NCBI RefSeq assembly: GCF_035917995.1
Contig: NZ_CP109131.1
Span: forward strand, 5,146,001-5,210,000
Length of the DNA stretch: 64,000 bases
Direction: 5' to 3'
DNA from: Streptosporangium sp. NBC_01755
GTDB lineage: Bacteria > Actinomycetota > Actinomycetes > Streptosporangiales > Streptosporangiaceae
Shown: piece by piece, positions 1 to 10,036 of the stretch
Layout: the number at the start of each line of letters is the position of its first letter
Position numbering within the stretch: position 1 is the stretch's first letter
The notes under the pieces: model-generated
Database searches by the model: none
What the model was told of the DNA's origin: nothing
Seen by the model: only the letters and a program-made list of their open reading frames with translations
Translations under genes and position numbers: made by a program

Positions 1-258
1 CACCGCCTGCCACGGGGTCAGCGATCGGCCGCCCGTTCCACGCCGCCTGCGCACCGCCACCCACGCGGCGAACGCGGCCGCCACCGGGCCGGTCAACCGG
101 AGCGAGCCGATCACCGCGACGACGATGTTCTCCCACGCGCTGACACCGGGAACCAGGACGCTCCACGCCGCGACCACCCCGAGCACGAGCAGGATGGCGA
201 CCGCCATCAACCCACTCTGCTGGAGTTCCTCGCGTGAAACGCCCCTGTGCTCACGCAC
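1..258 (-). CDS. Membrane protein, N-terminal part (runs off window start)
   Basis: An open frame on the minus strand starts at a GTG (258-256) and continues past the window edge, giving 86 visible residues. Two hydrophobic segments are visible: residues about 15-35 (containing MAVAILLVLGVVAAW) and about 40-65. They are followed by a basic RRRR stretch, so this looks like the start of an integral membrane protein. I do not recognise the family. The start codon overlaps the stop of a 29-codon ORF, which suggests translational coupling. Alternative: the true start could be the internal ATG at residue 17. Confidence 0.5.
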   Translation of the reverse strand, partial: MREHRGVSREELQQSGLMAVAILLVLGVVAAWSVLVPGVSAWENIVVAVIGSLRLTGPVAAAFAAWVAVRRRRGTGGRSLTPWQAV

Positions 259-340
259 CGGTGGGCGTGGTGAGAACCCACGCCGAGCCGGTGTAGCCGA
301 AGTGCGTCCGGCGTTCGAACGCCGTCAAGTTGTCGTTCAT
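251..340 (-). CDS. Possible 29-aa upstream small ORF
   Basis: ATG at 340-338 follows a G-rich, Shine-Dalgarno-like run (GGGGGGTG). The ORF encodes 29 residues and its TGA (253-251) overlaps the GTG start of the membrane protein downstream. Size and overlap fit a leader ORF or a small coupled protein. There is no recognisable domain, and chance occurrence cannot be excluded. Confidence 0.3.
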   Translation of the reverse strand: MNDNLTAFERRTHFGYTGSAWVLTTPTGA

Positions 341-549
341 CAAGCACCCCCCGTGCCGTGAATGTGCGGATGCCGGTCCCCTCGGCACCGGTCCGGCTCG
401 CGTCCCCCGCAGGCCGGACTGAGTCAGCGTGGCCACTTGGCCACGGCCTCACCATTCGATGTGGGAACCATAACGGAGCGTGACGTTTGGCGTCCGGGTT
501 CTTGGTGAAGCCATCAGTCTGGTGACTCTACGTATATGGGCGAACCGGG

Positions 550-1080
550 ATGAGGTCGCGCTACCGTAGCCCTGTGGTTACAGGTCGGCTGAATCTCCCG
601 TTTGACCCCATCGAACGTGCCGCGGAGACGTGGCGCGTTCACTTCGGGCCCTCCTCGGCCATGGCCGCCGTCACATCGATCATGAGAGCGCATCAGATCC
701 TGCTGTCGCAACTGGACACGCTGCTCAAACCGCATGACTTGACCTTCGCCCGGTACGAGGCCCTGGTGCTGCTGACCTTCAGCAGGACTGGAGCGCTGCC
801 GCTTTCCAGGATCGGTGAGCGTCTGATGGTCCATCCCACGAGCGTGACCAACACCGTGAGCCGCCTGGAACGTGCCGGTCTGGTACGCCGCATGCCCAAC
901 CCCCAGGACGGCCGGGGGGTGCTCGCCGAGATCACCGACCGGGGCCGGGAGGTCGCCCGCGGGGCGACCGCCGACCTGATGGAGGCCGACTTCGCCATGC
1001 CCATGTACGGCGAGGAGGACCTGGAGCAGATGTTCGGCCTCCTCAGAACCCTCCGCGTCGCCGCCGGCGATTTCCAGTAA
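550..1080 (+). CDS. MarR-family transcriptional regulator
   Basis: The product is 176 residues, or 168 from the in-frame GTG at 574. The winged-helix core is recognisable: ARYEALVLLTFS, then LSRIGERLMVHPTSVTNTVS as the recognition region, then LERAGLVRRMPNPQDGRGV leading into the wing. MarR proteins are dimeric DNA-binding regulators that often respond to small ligands. It lies 113 bp upstream of, and codirectional with, the acyl-CoA mutase gene, so a role in controlling that gene is a reasonable inference. A divergent promoter region lies at 341-549. Confidence 0.85.
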   Translation: MRSRYRSPVVTGRLNLPFDPIERAAETWRVHFGPSSAMAAVTSIMRAHQILLSQLDTLLKPHDLTFARYEALVLLTFSRTGALPLSRIGERLMVHPTSVTNTVSRLERAGLVRRMPNPQDGRGVLAEITDRGREVARGATADLMEADFAMPMYGEEDLEQMFGLLRTLRVAAGDFQ

Positions 1081-1193
1081 GTGCTGATGGCGAGTTGTGC
1101 GGCCTCACGTCGGCCAAGAATTAGTAGGGCGTCCTAGTATTTGAGGGAGGCCACAAGCCGGGTGTGAGCCGCTGCCGTACAAGGGGGTTGGCC

Positions 1194-2861
1194 ATGGACG
1201 CCGAGCAGGTCGAGGCGGGGCGTGCGCGCTGGCAGGCGCGGTTCGACAGGGCTCGCAGGCGTGAGTCCGAGTTCCGCACCCTGTCGGGGCTCGACGTCGA
1301 GCCGGTCTACGGGCCAGGTGGCGGTGACCCGCGCATGGAGCGCATCGGCTGGCCGGGGGAGTATCCCTTCACCCGCGGTCTGCATCCCACCGGCTACCGG
1401 GGCAAGACATGGACCATCCGGCAGTTCGCCGGGTTCGGCAACGCACGGCAGACCAACGAGCGCTACAAGATGATCCTCGCCGCCGGCGGCGACGGGTTGA
1501 GCGTGGCCTTCGACATGCCGACGCTGATGGGCCGCGACTCCGACGACCCGCGCTCGCTCGGCGAGGTCGGCCACTGCGGCGTGGCGATCGACTCCGCGCT
1601 GGACATGGATCTGCTCTTCGATGGAATCCCGCTCGGCGAGATCACCACCTCGATGACGATCAGCGGTCCGGCCGTCCCGATCTTCTGCATGTACGTCGTG
1701 GCCGCCGAGCGGCAGGGGGTGCCGGCCGCCGACCTCAACGGCACCCTGCAGACCGACATCTTCAAGGAGTACATAGCGCAGAAGGAGTGGCTGTTCGCCC
1801 CCGAGCCGCACCTGCGGCTGATCGGCGACCTGATGGAGTTCTGTGCGGCGGACGTCCCCGCGTACAAGCCGCTCAGCGTCTCCGGCTACCACATCCGCGA
1901 GGCCGGGTCCACGGCCGCCCAGGAGCTGGCCTTCACCTTGGCCGACGGGTTCGGCTACGTGGAGCTCGGCCTGTCGCGCGGCCTGGACGTCGACGTCTTC
2001 GCCCCCGGCCTGTCCTTCTTCTTCGACGCGCACATCGACTTCTTCGAGGAGATCGCCAAGTTCAGGGCCGCCCGACGGATCTGGGCGCGGTGGCTGCGAG
2101 ACGTCTACGGGGCCACTACGGAGAAGGCCCAGTGGCTGCGCTTCCACACCCAGACGGCGGGCGTGTCACTGACCGCGCAGCAGCCGTACAACAACGTGGT
2201 GCGCACCGCGGTCGAGGCGCTCGCGGCGGTGCTCGGCGGCACCAACTCGCTGCACACCAACGCGCTGGACGAGGTCCTCGCGCTGCCCTCGACGAGGGCG
2301 GCGGAGATCGCGCTGCGCACCCAGCAGGTGCTCATGGAGGAGACCGAGGTCGTCAACGTCGCCGACCCGCTCGGCGGATCCTGGTATGTGGAGGCGCTGA
2401 CCGACCGGCTGGAGGCCGAGGCCGAGGCGATCTTCACGAGGATCCGGGACATGGGCGCCGACGGCACGATGACCTCGGGCATCCTGCGTGGCATCGAGGA
2501 CGGCTGGTTCGTGTCCGAGATCGCCGAGGCCGCCTTCGACTACCAGCGCAAGCTGGAGAAGGGTGAGAAGAGGATCATCGGGGTGAACTGCCACACGGCG
2601 TCCATCGACGAGCCGCTGGAAATTCTCCGGGTCGGCCACGAGGTCGAGCGCGAGCAGAACCGCGTGCTCGCCGAGCGCCGCGCCGCCCGTGACCAGACGG
2701 CCGTGGACGCCGCCCTGGCCACGATGACGCAGGTGGCCAGGGGTGAGGGCAACATGATCCCCGCCATGCTCGACGCGGCCAGGGCCGAGGCCACGCTGGG
2801 CGAGATCTGCGACGCGCTGCGCGACGAGTGGGGCGTCTACACGGAACCGGCCCGTTTCTAG
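1194..2861 (+). CDS. icmA: Acyl-CoA mutase large subunit, isobutyryl-CoA mutase type
   Basis: This is the substrate-binding large subunit of a B12-dependent acyl-CoA mutase (555 aa), lacking the cobalamin-binding C-terminal domain. Within the family, methylmalonyl-CoA mutases have Tyr and Arg at the two positions that contact the substrate carboxylate, while isobutyryl-CoA mutases have Phe and Gln. Here the residues are Phe78 (in RQFAGF) and Gln196 (in YIAQKEWLF), so the enzyme should interconvert isobutyryl-CoA and n-butyryl-CoA rather than use methylmalonyl-CoA. The ATG at 1194 is preferred over an upstream GTG (1164) because AAGGGGG lies just upstream of it. The partner small subunit (icmB) is not in this window. 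Confidence 0.9.
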   Translation: MDAEQVEAGRARWQARFDRARRRESEFRTLSGLDVEPVYGPGGGDPRMERIGWPGEYPFTRGLHPTGYRGKTWTIRQFAGFGNARQTNERYKMILAAGGDGLSVAFDMPTLMGRDSDDPRSLGEVGHCGVAIDSALDMDLLFDGIPLGEITTSMTISGPAVPIFCMYVVAAERQGVPAADLNGTLQTDIFKEYIAQKEWLFAPEPHLRLIGDLMEFCAADVPAYKPLSVSGYHIREAGSTAAQELAFTLADGFGYVELGLSRGLDVDVFAPGLSFFFDAHIDFFEEIAKFRAARRIWARWLRDVYGATTEKAQWLRFHTQTAGVSLTAQQPYNNVVRTAVEALAAVLGGTNSLHTNALDEVLALPSTRAAEIALRTQQVLMEETEVVNVADPLGGSWYVEALTDRLEAEAEAIFTRIRDMGADGTMTSGILRGIEDGWFVSEIAEAAFDYQRKLEKGEKRIIGVNCHTASIDEPLEILRVGHEVEREQNRVLAERRAARDQTAVDAALATMTQVARGEGNMIPAMLDAARAEATLGEICDALRDEWGVYTEPARF

Positions 2862-2906
2862 CGAGGGCGCGTCGGGGCACCGACCGGGATACGGCAGGAT
2901 TGGGGT

Positions 2907-3851
2907 ATGAGCCCAGCGGACTTCACTCGACCCGGATCGCTCTACGGCGCCGTCGATCTCGGCGCTCGTAAGCAGGCACTGGAGGCGCAGGCGCGGCGGG
3001 AGAGCGCCGCGCAGGAAACCGGCGGTGTTCCGGCGCCGGTCATCGACGTCGACGACGCCAACTTCGCGACCGAGGTCGTAGAACGCTCCATGAACGGCCT
3101 CGTGCTGTTGGAGCTCACCGTCACCCGTGCCGAGCAGGCCAAGCAGTACAGCCGGCTGCTGGAGAAACTGGCCGCCGAGAACGCCGGCCGGTGGGTCCTG
3201 GCCAGGGTCGACGTCGAGGTCAACCAGCAGATCGCACAGGCGCTCCGGGTGCAGAACGTGCCCGCCCTGTACGCCATCTTCCAGGGACAGCCGGTGGCCG
3301 TCGTCCCGGGCATCGCCACGGAGCCGCAACTCCGTGACTGGCTGTCGCAGCTCATGGAGGCACTGGCGCAGTATCTCCCGCCCCCGGGCGAGGAGGCCCA
3401 GGACCAGCAGGACCAGCAGGAGCAGCCGCAGGAGCCCCCGGTCGACCCGGACGTGCTCGCCGCCGAGCAGGCCGTCGACGCCGGCGACCTCGACGGCGCG
3501 GTGGCCGCGTACGAGCGGCTGCTGGCTCGCTCGCCGAACAACCAGGACGCGAAGCTGGGCCTGGCCGGGCTCGGTCTGATCCGCCGGACGCAGGACGTCG
3601 ATCCGGCCGACCTGCAGAGCCGGCTGGCCGATCCCGCCGACATCGAGGCCCAGCTCCTGGCCGCCGACTTCGAGACGCTCTCCGGCGACGTGGACAGGGC
3701 CTTCGACCGGCTCGTCGACGTGGTGCGCCGCACCTCGGGGGCCGAGCGGGACAGGGCCAGGGTGCACCTGCTCGGCCTGTTCGACACGCTCCCCGGGGAC
3801 GACCCGTCCATCGCCAGGGCCCGCAGGAATCTGGCCAGCGCCCTGTTCTGA
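2907..3851 (+). CDS. Thioredoxin-fold co-chaperone, YbbN/CnoX-like
   Basis: A 314-residue protein with a thioredoxin-like domain (about 45-150), an acidic Q/E-rich linker (about 155-175), and a C-terminal helical TPR-like region (about 175-314). This is the architecture of YbbN/CnoX, a holdase and co-chaperone. At the site of the thioredoxin CxxC motif the sequence reads A75-E-Q-A78, so both redox cysteines are missing and no disulfide chemistry is expected. It sits 45 bp after the mutase gene but is probably a separate function. Confidence 0.85.
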   Translation: MSPADFTRPGSLYGAVDLGARKQALEAQARRESAAQETGGVPAPVIDVDDANFATEVVERSMNGLVLLELTVTRAEQAKQYSRLLEKLAAENAGRWVLARVDVEVNQQIAQALRVQNVPALYAIFQGQPVAVVPGIATEPQLRDWLSQLMEALAQYLPPPGEEAQDQQDQQEQPQEPPVDPDVLAAEQAVDAGDLDGAVAAYERLLARSPNNQDAKLGLAGLGLIRRTQDVDPADLQSRLADPADIEAQLLAADFETLSGDVDRAFDRLVDVVRRTSGAERDRARVHLLGLFDTLPGDDPSIARARRNLASALF

Positions 3852-4038
3852 GCACCCGGCCCGGCGGCCTGCCGGCCGTGGGGCGGGGCGGGCGCCGTCC
3901 ACCGGAACCGTCCCCGGAGGATGAGCGCGGCTCTGTGGCCGTATCCACACGTGCGGGTCCGCCACCTCCGGTGCATATACTCCCCCGGTGATGGCACGAT
4001 GGAGGCATCCCATCCAAAGTCAGTCGCAAAGGAGCGGA

Positions 4039-5457
<1,419 letters not shown>

Positions 5458-5600
5458 GGCCGTCGTTCCCGCCCCGTTCCGCGACCCTCGCTCCAAGGAG
5501 TTCTCTCACGTGCGCGTCGCGTGACGAGCACGTGAGGTCCGGGTCATTGGAAGAGCGGGGGGAGCAGCGCGAAGGGGTGTTCACCCCCCATGATGGAGGT

Positions 5601-6179
5601 ATGGCGGAGGCGATCTACGTCGGTGGGCTTCTGGTGGCGACGCCGCAGCTGGAGGATCCCAACTTCCGGCGCAGCGTGGTCCTGGTGCTGGAACACGACC
5701 TCGATGGCGGCACCCTGGGCGTGGTGCTCAACAGACCGAGTGACATCTCGGTGACCCAGGTGCTCCCGACCTGGGACACCATGGTCACCGGTCCGTCCGT
5801 GCTGTTCCAGGGGGGGCCTGTCCAGACCGACAGTGCCCTGGCGCTGGCCGCGGTTCCGAGCGGGCAGGAGCCGCTCGGCTGGCGGCGGCTGCACGCGGGC
5901 ACCGCGGCGGTCTCCAGGCTCGGCACCGTCGATCTCGACGCGCCGCCGGAGATCCTCGCCGGAGAGATCGCCGAGATGCGCATCTTCGCGGGGTACGCCG
6001 GCTGGTCGGCCGGGCAACTGGAGAGTGAGATCGGCGAGGGCGCCTGGTACGTCGTGGACTCGGAGCCCGGCGACACCTTCCACCACGAGCCCGAGTCGCT
6101 CTGGCGGGCCGTGCTCCGCCGCCAGCGGGGCGAGCTCGCCTACGTGGCCACCTGCCCCGACGACCCGTCGATGAACTAG
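5601..6179 (+). CDS. YqgE/AlgH (DUF179) family protein
   Basis: A 192-residue protein with typical family features: VGGLLVATPQLEDPNFRRSV at the N-terminus, then HDLDGGTLGVVLNRP, LFQGGPV, and IFAGYAGWSAGQLESEI. The biochemical role of this family is not established. The start is chosen by fit to the family N-terminus. The GGAGG directly before ATG 5601 is unusually close, so an upstream in-frame GTG at 5577 remains possible. It converges on the TetR gene. Confidence 0.9.
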   Translation: MAEAIYVGGLLVATPQLEDPNFRRSVVLVLEHDLDGGTLGVVLNRPSDISVTQVLPTWDTMVTGPSVLFQGGPVQTDSALALAAVPSGQEPLGWRRLHAGTAAVSRLGTVDLDAPPEILAGEIAEMRIFAGYAGWSAGQLESEIGEGAWYVVDSEPGDTFHHEPESLWRAVLRRQRGELAYVATCPDDPSMN

Positions 6180-6281
6180 GCCCTGCCTGGCGGATCTCGC
6201 CGTGGCGAGGATCGGTCAGGTGGTGTCTCGCAGGGACTTCCACTCGCAGGCCGCGTCACTGACCCGCCTGGGCGGGTACAC

Positions 6282-6929
6282 CTAGCCCGCCGGGTGCCCG
6301 GGGCGGTCCCAACCGGGGCGCAGGGAGCGCTCGGCGAGAGCGAGTGTCGTCTCCAGGCGGGCGGACAGGGCGGTGATGTTGTTGATGTCGGCGGGATCGC
6401 AGAGTTCGAAACCGACCCGGGTGACGGTGGTGAAGAGTGCCACCACGAAGTGGGGCAGCAGGTCGTCGGGGCTGGCTTCCTGGCGCCGGGCGATCTCGGC
6501 GATCAGCCGCTGCTCGTTCTCCATCATCTGGCGCACGCTTCCGGCGAAGAGCGCGGGGGTGCCGTCGATCACTTCGCGGGCTCTGAGGAACCTGGCGGTG
6601 TCGTCGAGGTCCCCCTTCTCCAGCATGGTGACCACTGCGCGTGCGGCGTGTGAGAGCGCGGTGAACGGGGACTCGTCGTCCGGGCGGGCGGTCAGCTCGG
6701 CGAGCACGATCTCCTGTCCGTCGGCGGGCAGGGAGAGGGCGACGGCCTCCTTGGTGGCGAAGTAGCGGAAGAACGTGCGCGGTGAGACGTCCACGGCCGC
6801 GGCGATCTGGTCGACGGTCGTCGCCTCGTACCCCTGCTCAAGGAACAGGGAGAGGGCGGCGTCGATGAGTGCCAGCCGGGTCTTCTGCTTCTTGCGCTCG
6901 CGTAGGCCGAGCCGACCCATACTCGCCAT
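6282..6929 (-). CDS. TetR-family transcriptional repressor
   Basis: 215 residues. The N-terminal helix-turn-helix is clear: RERKKQKTRLALIDAALSLF, then YEATTVDQIAAAVDVSPRTF and FRYFATKEAV. The C-terminal ligand-binding helices are not family-diagnostic. It is transcribed divergently from the MFS exporter at 7073, the standard layout for a repressor of a drug efflux pump. That regulatory link is inference from position. Confidence 0.92.
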   Translation of the reverse strand: MASMGRLGLRERKKQKTRLALIDAALSLFLEQGYEATTVDQIAAAVDVSPRTFFRYFATKEAVALSLPADGQEIVLAELTARPDDESPFTALSHAARAVVTMLEKGDLDDTARFLRAREVIDGTPALFAGSVRQMMENEQRLIAEIARRQEASPDDLLPHFVVALFTTVTRVGFELCDPADINNITALSARLETTLALAERSLRPGWDRPGHPAG

Positions 6930-7072
6930 CCTCTCGAAACGTATAGTTCATAGTCTGCCATAAGTCGTGGTCTGCCCTTTGAAAGAATTTGTCATTTGTC
7001 AGTGACTGTCATAAATTACCCCGGGTTGACGTCCCACGCGGGGGCGGACGAAAGATCGAGGGGGACCCTTCC
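6930..7072. promoter_or_regulatory. Divergent promoter region of tetR and the MFS exporter
   Basis: This AT-richer interval separates the two divergent genes. TGTCA occurs three times between 6990 and 7012 (TTTGTCATTTGTCAGTGACT and following), including a short dyad GTCAGTGAC. It is a candidate operator for the TetR protein. No footprint or consensus supports this beyond position and symmetry. Confidence 0.35.
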
Positions 7073-8659
7073 ATGGCACAGGCCAAGACGGTGGCCGCGA
7101 CACCACCACCGGATCCGGGCAGATCATCCAGGCAGGGGCACCCGTGGCTGACGCTGCTGGCGGTCTCCCTCGGCGTGATGATGGTGATGCTCGACGGCAC
7201 CGTCGTCGCCATCGCCAATCCGGTGATCGGTAAGGAGCTCAACGCCTCCCTCGCCGACCTGCAGTGGGTGACCAGCGGTTATCTCCTCGCGCTCGCCGTG
7301 TTCCTGATCACCGCCGGCAAGCTCGGTGACCTGTTCGGGCACAAGCGGATCTTCGTGATCGGCATCGCGGGCTTCGCGCTCACCTCCCTGGCCATCGGCC
7401 TGTCCGACTCCATCACCTGGCTGATCGCCTTCCGCGTCCTGCAGGGGCTCTTCGGTGCCCTGCTGCAGCCCGCGGCCCTGGCCCTGCTCCGCGCGGCCTT
7501 CCCCGCCGAGAAGCTGAACATGGCGATCGGGGTCTGGGGCGCGGTGATCGGCCTGTCCAGCGCCGCCGGTCCCATCGTCGGCGGCCTGCTGGTGGAGCAC
7601 GTCAACTGGCAGTCGGTCTTCTTCATCAACGTCCCGGTCGGCATCGTCGCCCTGGCCGTCGGGTTCCTGGTGATCAAGGAGAGCAAGGCGGCCTCCCTGT
7701 CCAGGATCGACTGGCTCGGCGTGGTCCTGCTCTCCGGCGCCATGTTCTGCATGGTCTGGGCGATCATCAAGGCCCCCGAGTACGGCTGGGGCGACACCAG
7801 GACGCTCGGCTTCCTGGCCGGTGCCGTGGTGCTCGGCGCCGCGTTCGTCTACTGGCAGACCAAGGCCGCCGAGCCGCTCATCCCGCTCAGCCTGTTCGGC
7901 AACGCCTCGGTCGCGATCGGCACCGTGCTGATGGTGCTGGTGGCGTTCTCGATGTTCGGCGCGATGTTCTTCCTCACCTTCTACTTCCAGGGCGTGCACG
8001 GCCTGTCACCGCTCGACTCGGGGATGCGGATGCTCCCGATGAGCGCGGGCATGATCGTCGCCTCACCGCTGGCGGGTCTGGCGATCGGCAGACTCGGCCC
8101 GAAGATCACGATCTCGGCGGGCATGCTGATCACGGCCGTGGCCATGTTCCTCCTCTCCCGCCTGGGCATGGACGCGGGCTACGTCGACAGCGCGATCCCG
8201 TTCGTGTTGCTCGCCTTCGGACTCTCCCCGGTGATGGTCGGCGCCACCGAGATCATCGTGGGCAACGCGCCGGAGGAGCTCAGCGGCGTGGCGGGCGGCG
8301 TGCAGCAGTCGGCGATGCAGGTCGGAGGCTCGATGGGCACCGCGGTGCTCGGCGCGATCGTCGCGGCCAAGGTGGCCGACGTGCTTCCCGGCTACTGGAC
8401 GGCCGCCAAGCTCCCGGAACTCCCCGCCGAGCAGATGGAGCTGGTCAAGCAGGGTGCCTCCTACGCTCAGGCCGGCGCGGCCCCCGGCACGCCCGAGCCG
8501 ATCGTGCAGGCCATCACCGGCGTCGTGCACTCGTCCTTCCTGGAGGGCATGCACCTCGGTTTCACGGTCAGCACCGGGGTGGCCGTCCTCGCGGCGCTGC
8601 TCGCGCTCTTCGTCAGGGCGGGCCGCAAGAGCGAGGGTGCCGCGATCCACATGGGCTGA
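7073..8659 (+). CDS. MFS exporter, DHA2 (EmrB/QacA) type
   Basis: 528 residues with about 14 predicted transmembrane segments, as expected for the DHA2 class of proton-coupled drug exporters. Signature segments are the N-terminal VMMVMLDGTVVAIANPVI, GKLGDLFGHKRIFVIG (motif A) and FRVLQGLFGALLQPAALALL. ATG 7073 has a G-rich ribosome site (GAGGGGG) and follows a non-conserved upstream extension. The substrate is unknown. It is probably repressed by the adjacent TetR protein. Confidence 0.92.
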   Translation: MAQAKTVAATPPPDPGRSSRQGHPWLTLLAVSLGVMMVMLDGTVVAIANPVIGKELNASLADLQWVTSGYLLALAVFLITAGKLGDLFGHKRIFVIGIAGFALTSLAIGLSDSITWLIAFRVLQGLFGALLQPAALALLRAAFPAEKLNMAIGVWGAVIGLSSAAGPIVGGLLVEHVNWQSVFFINVPVGIVALAVGFLVIKESKAASLSRIDWLGVVLLSGAMFCMVWAIIKAPEYGWGDTRTLGFLAGAVVLGAAFVYWQTKAAEPLIPLSLFGNASVAIGTVLMVLVAFSMFGAMFFLTFYFQGVHGLSPLDSGMRMLPMSAGMIVASPLAGLAIGRLGPKITISAGMLITAVAMFLLSRLGMDAGYVDSAIPFVLLAFGLSPVMVGATEIIVGNAPEELSGVAGGVQQSAMQVGGSMGTAVLGAIVAAKVADVLPGYWTAAKLPELPAEQMELVKQGASYAQAGAAPGTPEPIVQAITGVVHSSFLEGMHLGFTVSTGVAVLAALLALFVRAGRKSEGAAIHMG

Positions 8660-8679
8660 AGGCCCTCGAACACGGCTCA

Positions 8680-8717
8680 CATCCCGGGCCCGGCGCTCGA
8701 TCGCCGGGCCCGGGATG
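8680..8717 (+). terminator. Hairpin terminator after MFS gene
   Basis: A perfect 16-bp inverted repeat (arms 8680-8695 and 8702-8717, loop 8696-8701) lies 20 bp after the MFS stop. No T-run follows, as is common for actinobacterial intrinsic terminators. Confidence 0.7.
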
Positions 8718-8764
8718 TCGCGCCGATGACCGGGGCGCGGCGGTGCGGGCATAAAATCACCAGG

Positions 8765-9016
8765 GTGAGTACGAAGATTCTCCCTGAGAGCGACGTCCGG
8801 CCGGACCTGTCGCACGGCGACGGCGACCACGAGCGCTTCGCCCACTACGTCGAGAAAAACAAGATCATGGAGAGTGCGCTGAGCGGGACCCCGGTCCGCG
8901 CGCTCTGCGGGAAGGTCTGGGTGCCCAACCGCGACCCCCAGAAGTTCCCTGTCTGCCCGGAGTGCAAGGAGATCTACTCGGGTCTGCCGAAGGGTGAAGA
9001 CGGCAACAAGGAGTGA
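8765..9016 (+). CDS. DUF3039 domain protein
   Basis: 83 residues from GTG 8765. The family pattern is visible: LPESDVRPDLS, DHERFAHYVEKNKIMESA, ALCGKVWVPNRDP, and a zinc-knuckle-like FPVCPECKEIY. With the Cys in ALCGK this gives three potential metal ligands. The protein is widespread in Actinobacteria and its function is not known. An upstream ATG (8726) would add 13 residues with no family support. Confidence 0.85.
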   Translation: MSTKILPESDVRPDLSHGDGDHERFAHYVEKNKIMESALSGTPVRALCGKVWVPNRDPQKFPVCPECKEIYSGLPKGEDGNKE

Positions 9017-9112
9017 GTGTTGCTCGTGGGTGATCGCCACCGATGAGGCTACGGTCGGGATGTCGCCGGGGGGCGGCGAGCGACCAGTGGCTGGGATCTG
9101 TCGGGGGAATCC

Positions 9113-10036
9113 ATGTTTCGGCGTGCGATCGCCGTTGTTTCCGCATGCCTGTTGACGGCGCCCACCCCCGGCAGGGAACCCGCCGCGCCCGGGTGCGTCC
9201 TCGCCTCCAGAGCCGCTCACGTCATGGTGCGGGGGGCGGCCCGGCCCGTGCCGTCTCCCGAGCCGTCTCCGGTGCCGTTCGCCCATGTGCCCGTCGACGG
9301 AGGGTCCCGGTCGAGACCGCTCCCGCTCGTGCTTCCCATCACGGTGCCCACCTGGGTGCACGTCATCACCGACGGTCGCCTCGGTGCGTCCGACGCCGCC
9401 GTACGCGACCAGGTCGCCACGCTCAACGCCGCCTACTCCGGGCGGCTCGGCGGGGCGGACACCGGGATCCGGTTCAGGCTGGAGGGCATCACCCGCACCG
9501 TCAACGCGACCTGGTTCCGCGCCCCCGTCACCCACGAGCGGTCGATCAAACAGATGCGCAGGGGCGGCCCCGAGACCCTCAACCTCTACCTCGCCCAGCT
9601 CAGCGAGCTGGTGCTCGGCTACTCCACCTACCCCCACGGATACCGGAAGGCGCCCGCTCTCGACGGCGTGGTCGTCGACTGGCGCAGCCTGCCCGGCGGG
9701 GCGATGCGCAGCTTCGACAAGGGATTCACCGGGGTCCACGAGATCGGCCACTGGCTCGGACTGCTGCACACCTTCGAGAAGGGCTGCGAGGCCGCGGGCG
9801 ACGGCGTCGCCGACACCTCGCCCGAGGGGCAGCCCACCGAGGGCTGTCCGCTGGTCAAGGACACCTGTGAGGGGGGTGGGCCGGATCCGATCCACAACTT
9901 CATGGACTACTCCGACGACCGCTGCATGTCCGGGTTCACGCCCGGTCAGGCTCTCAGGATGCAGGAGATGTGGGTCGTCCACCGAGATGCGGGGCGGACA
10001 CTACCCTTGACAGGTGACAGTACCGAAGGCACTTGA
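9113..10036 (+). CDS. Secreted zinc metalloprotease, M43 (pappalysin) type
   Basis: 307 residues. The N-terminus (MFRRAIAVVSACLL and onward) looks like a signal peptide or lipid-free export signal. The catalytic zinc motif HEIGHWLGLLH fits HExxHxxGxxH. A Met-turn candidate, NFMDYSDDRCM, follows, and several cysteines in the last third suggest disulfides, as in extracellular M43 proteases. Its 3' end overlaps the next gene by 23 bp, so the two may be cotranscribed. Confidence 0.88.
   Translation: MFRRAIAVVSACLLTAPTPGREPAAPGCVLASRAAHVMVRGAARPVPSPEPSPVPFAHVPVDGGSRSRPLPLVLPITVPTWVHVITDGRLGASDAAVRDQVATLNAAYSGRLGGADTGIRFRLEGITRTVNATWFRAPVTHERSIKQMRRGGPETLNLYLAQLSELVLGYSTYPHGYRKAPALDGVVVDWRSLPGGAMRSFDKGFTGVHEIGHWLGLLHTFEKGCEAAGDGVADTSPEGQPTEGCPLVKDTCEGGGPDPIHNFMDYSDDRCMSGFTPGQALRMQEMWVVHRDAGRTLPLTGDSTEGT

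Noticed and set aside
1134..2147. Long minus-strand open frame opposite the mutase gene
   Set aside because: High-GC third positions leave antisense frames open. The translation is rich in Gly, Arg, Val and Glu with no family features, while the plus-strand mutase has full conservation.
2166..4013. 615-codon minus-strand frame opposite the CnoX-like gene
   Set aside because: It spans three plus-strand features, has no start context and composition typical of antisense frames.
8063..9982. Long minus-strand frame across MFS, DUF3039 and protease genes
   Set aside because: It crosses several clearly coding plus-strand genes and has no coherent protein features.
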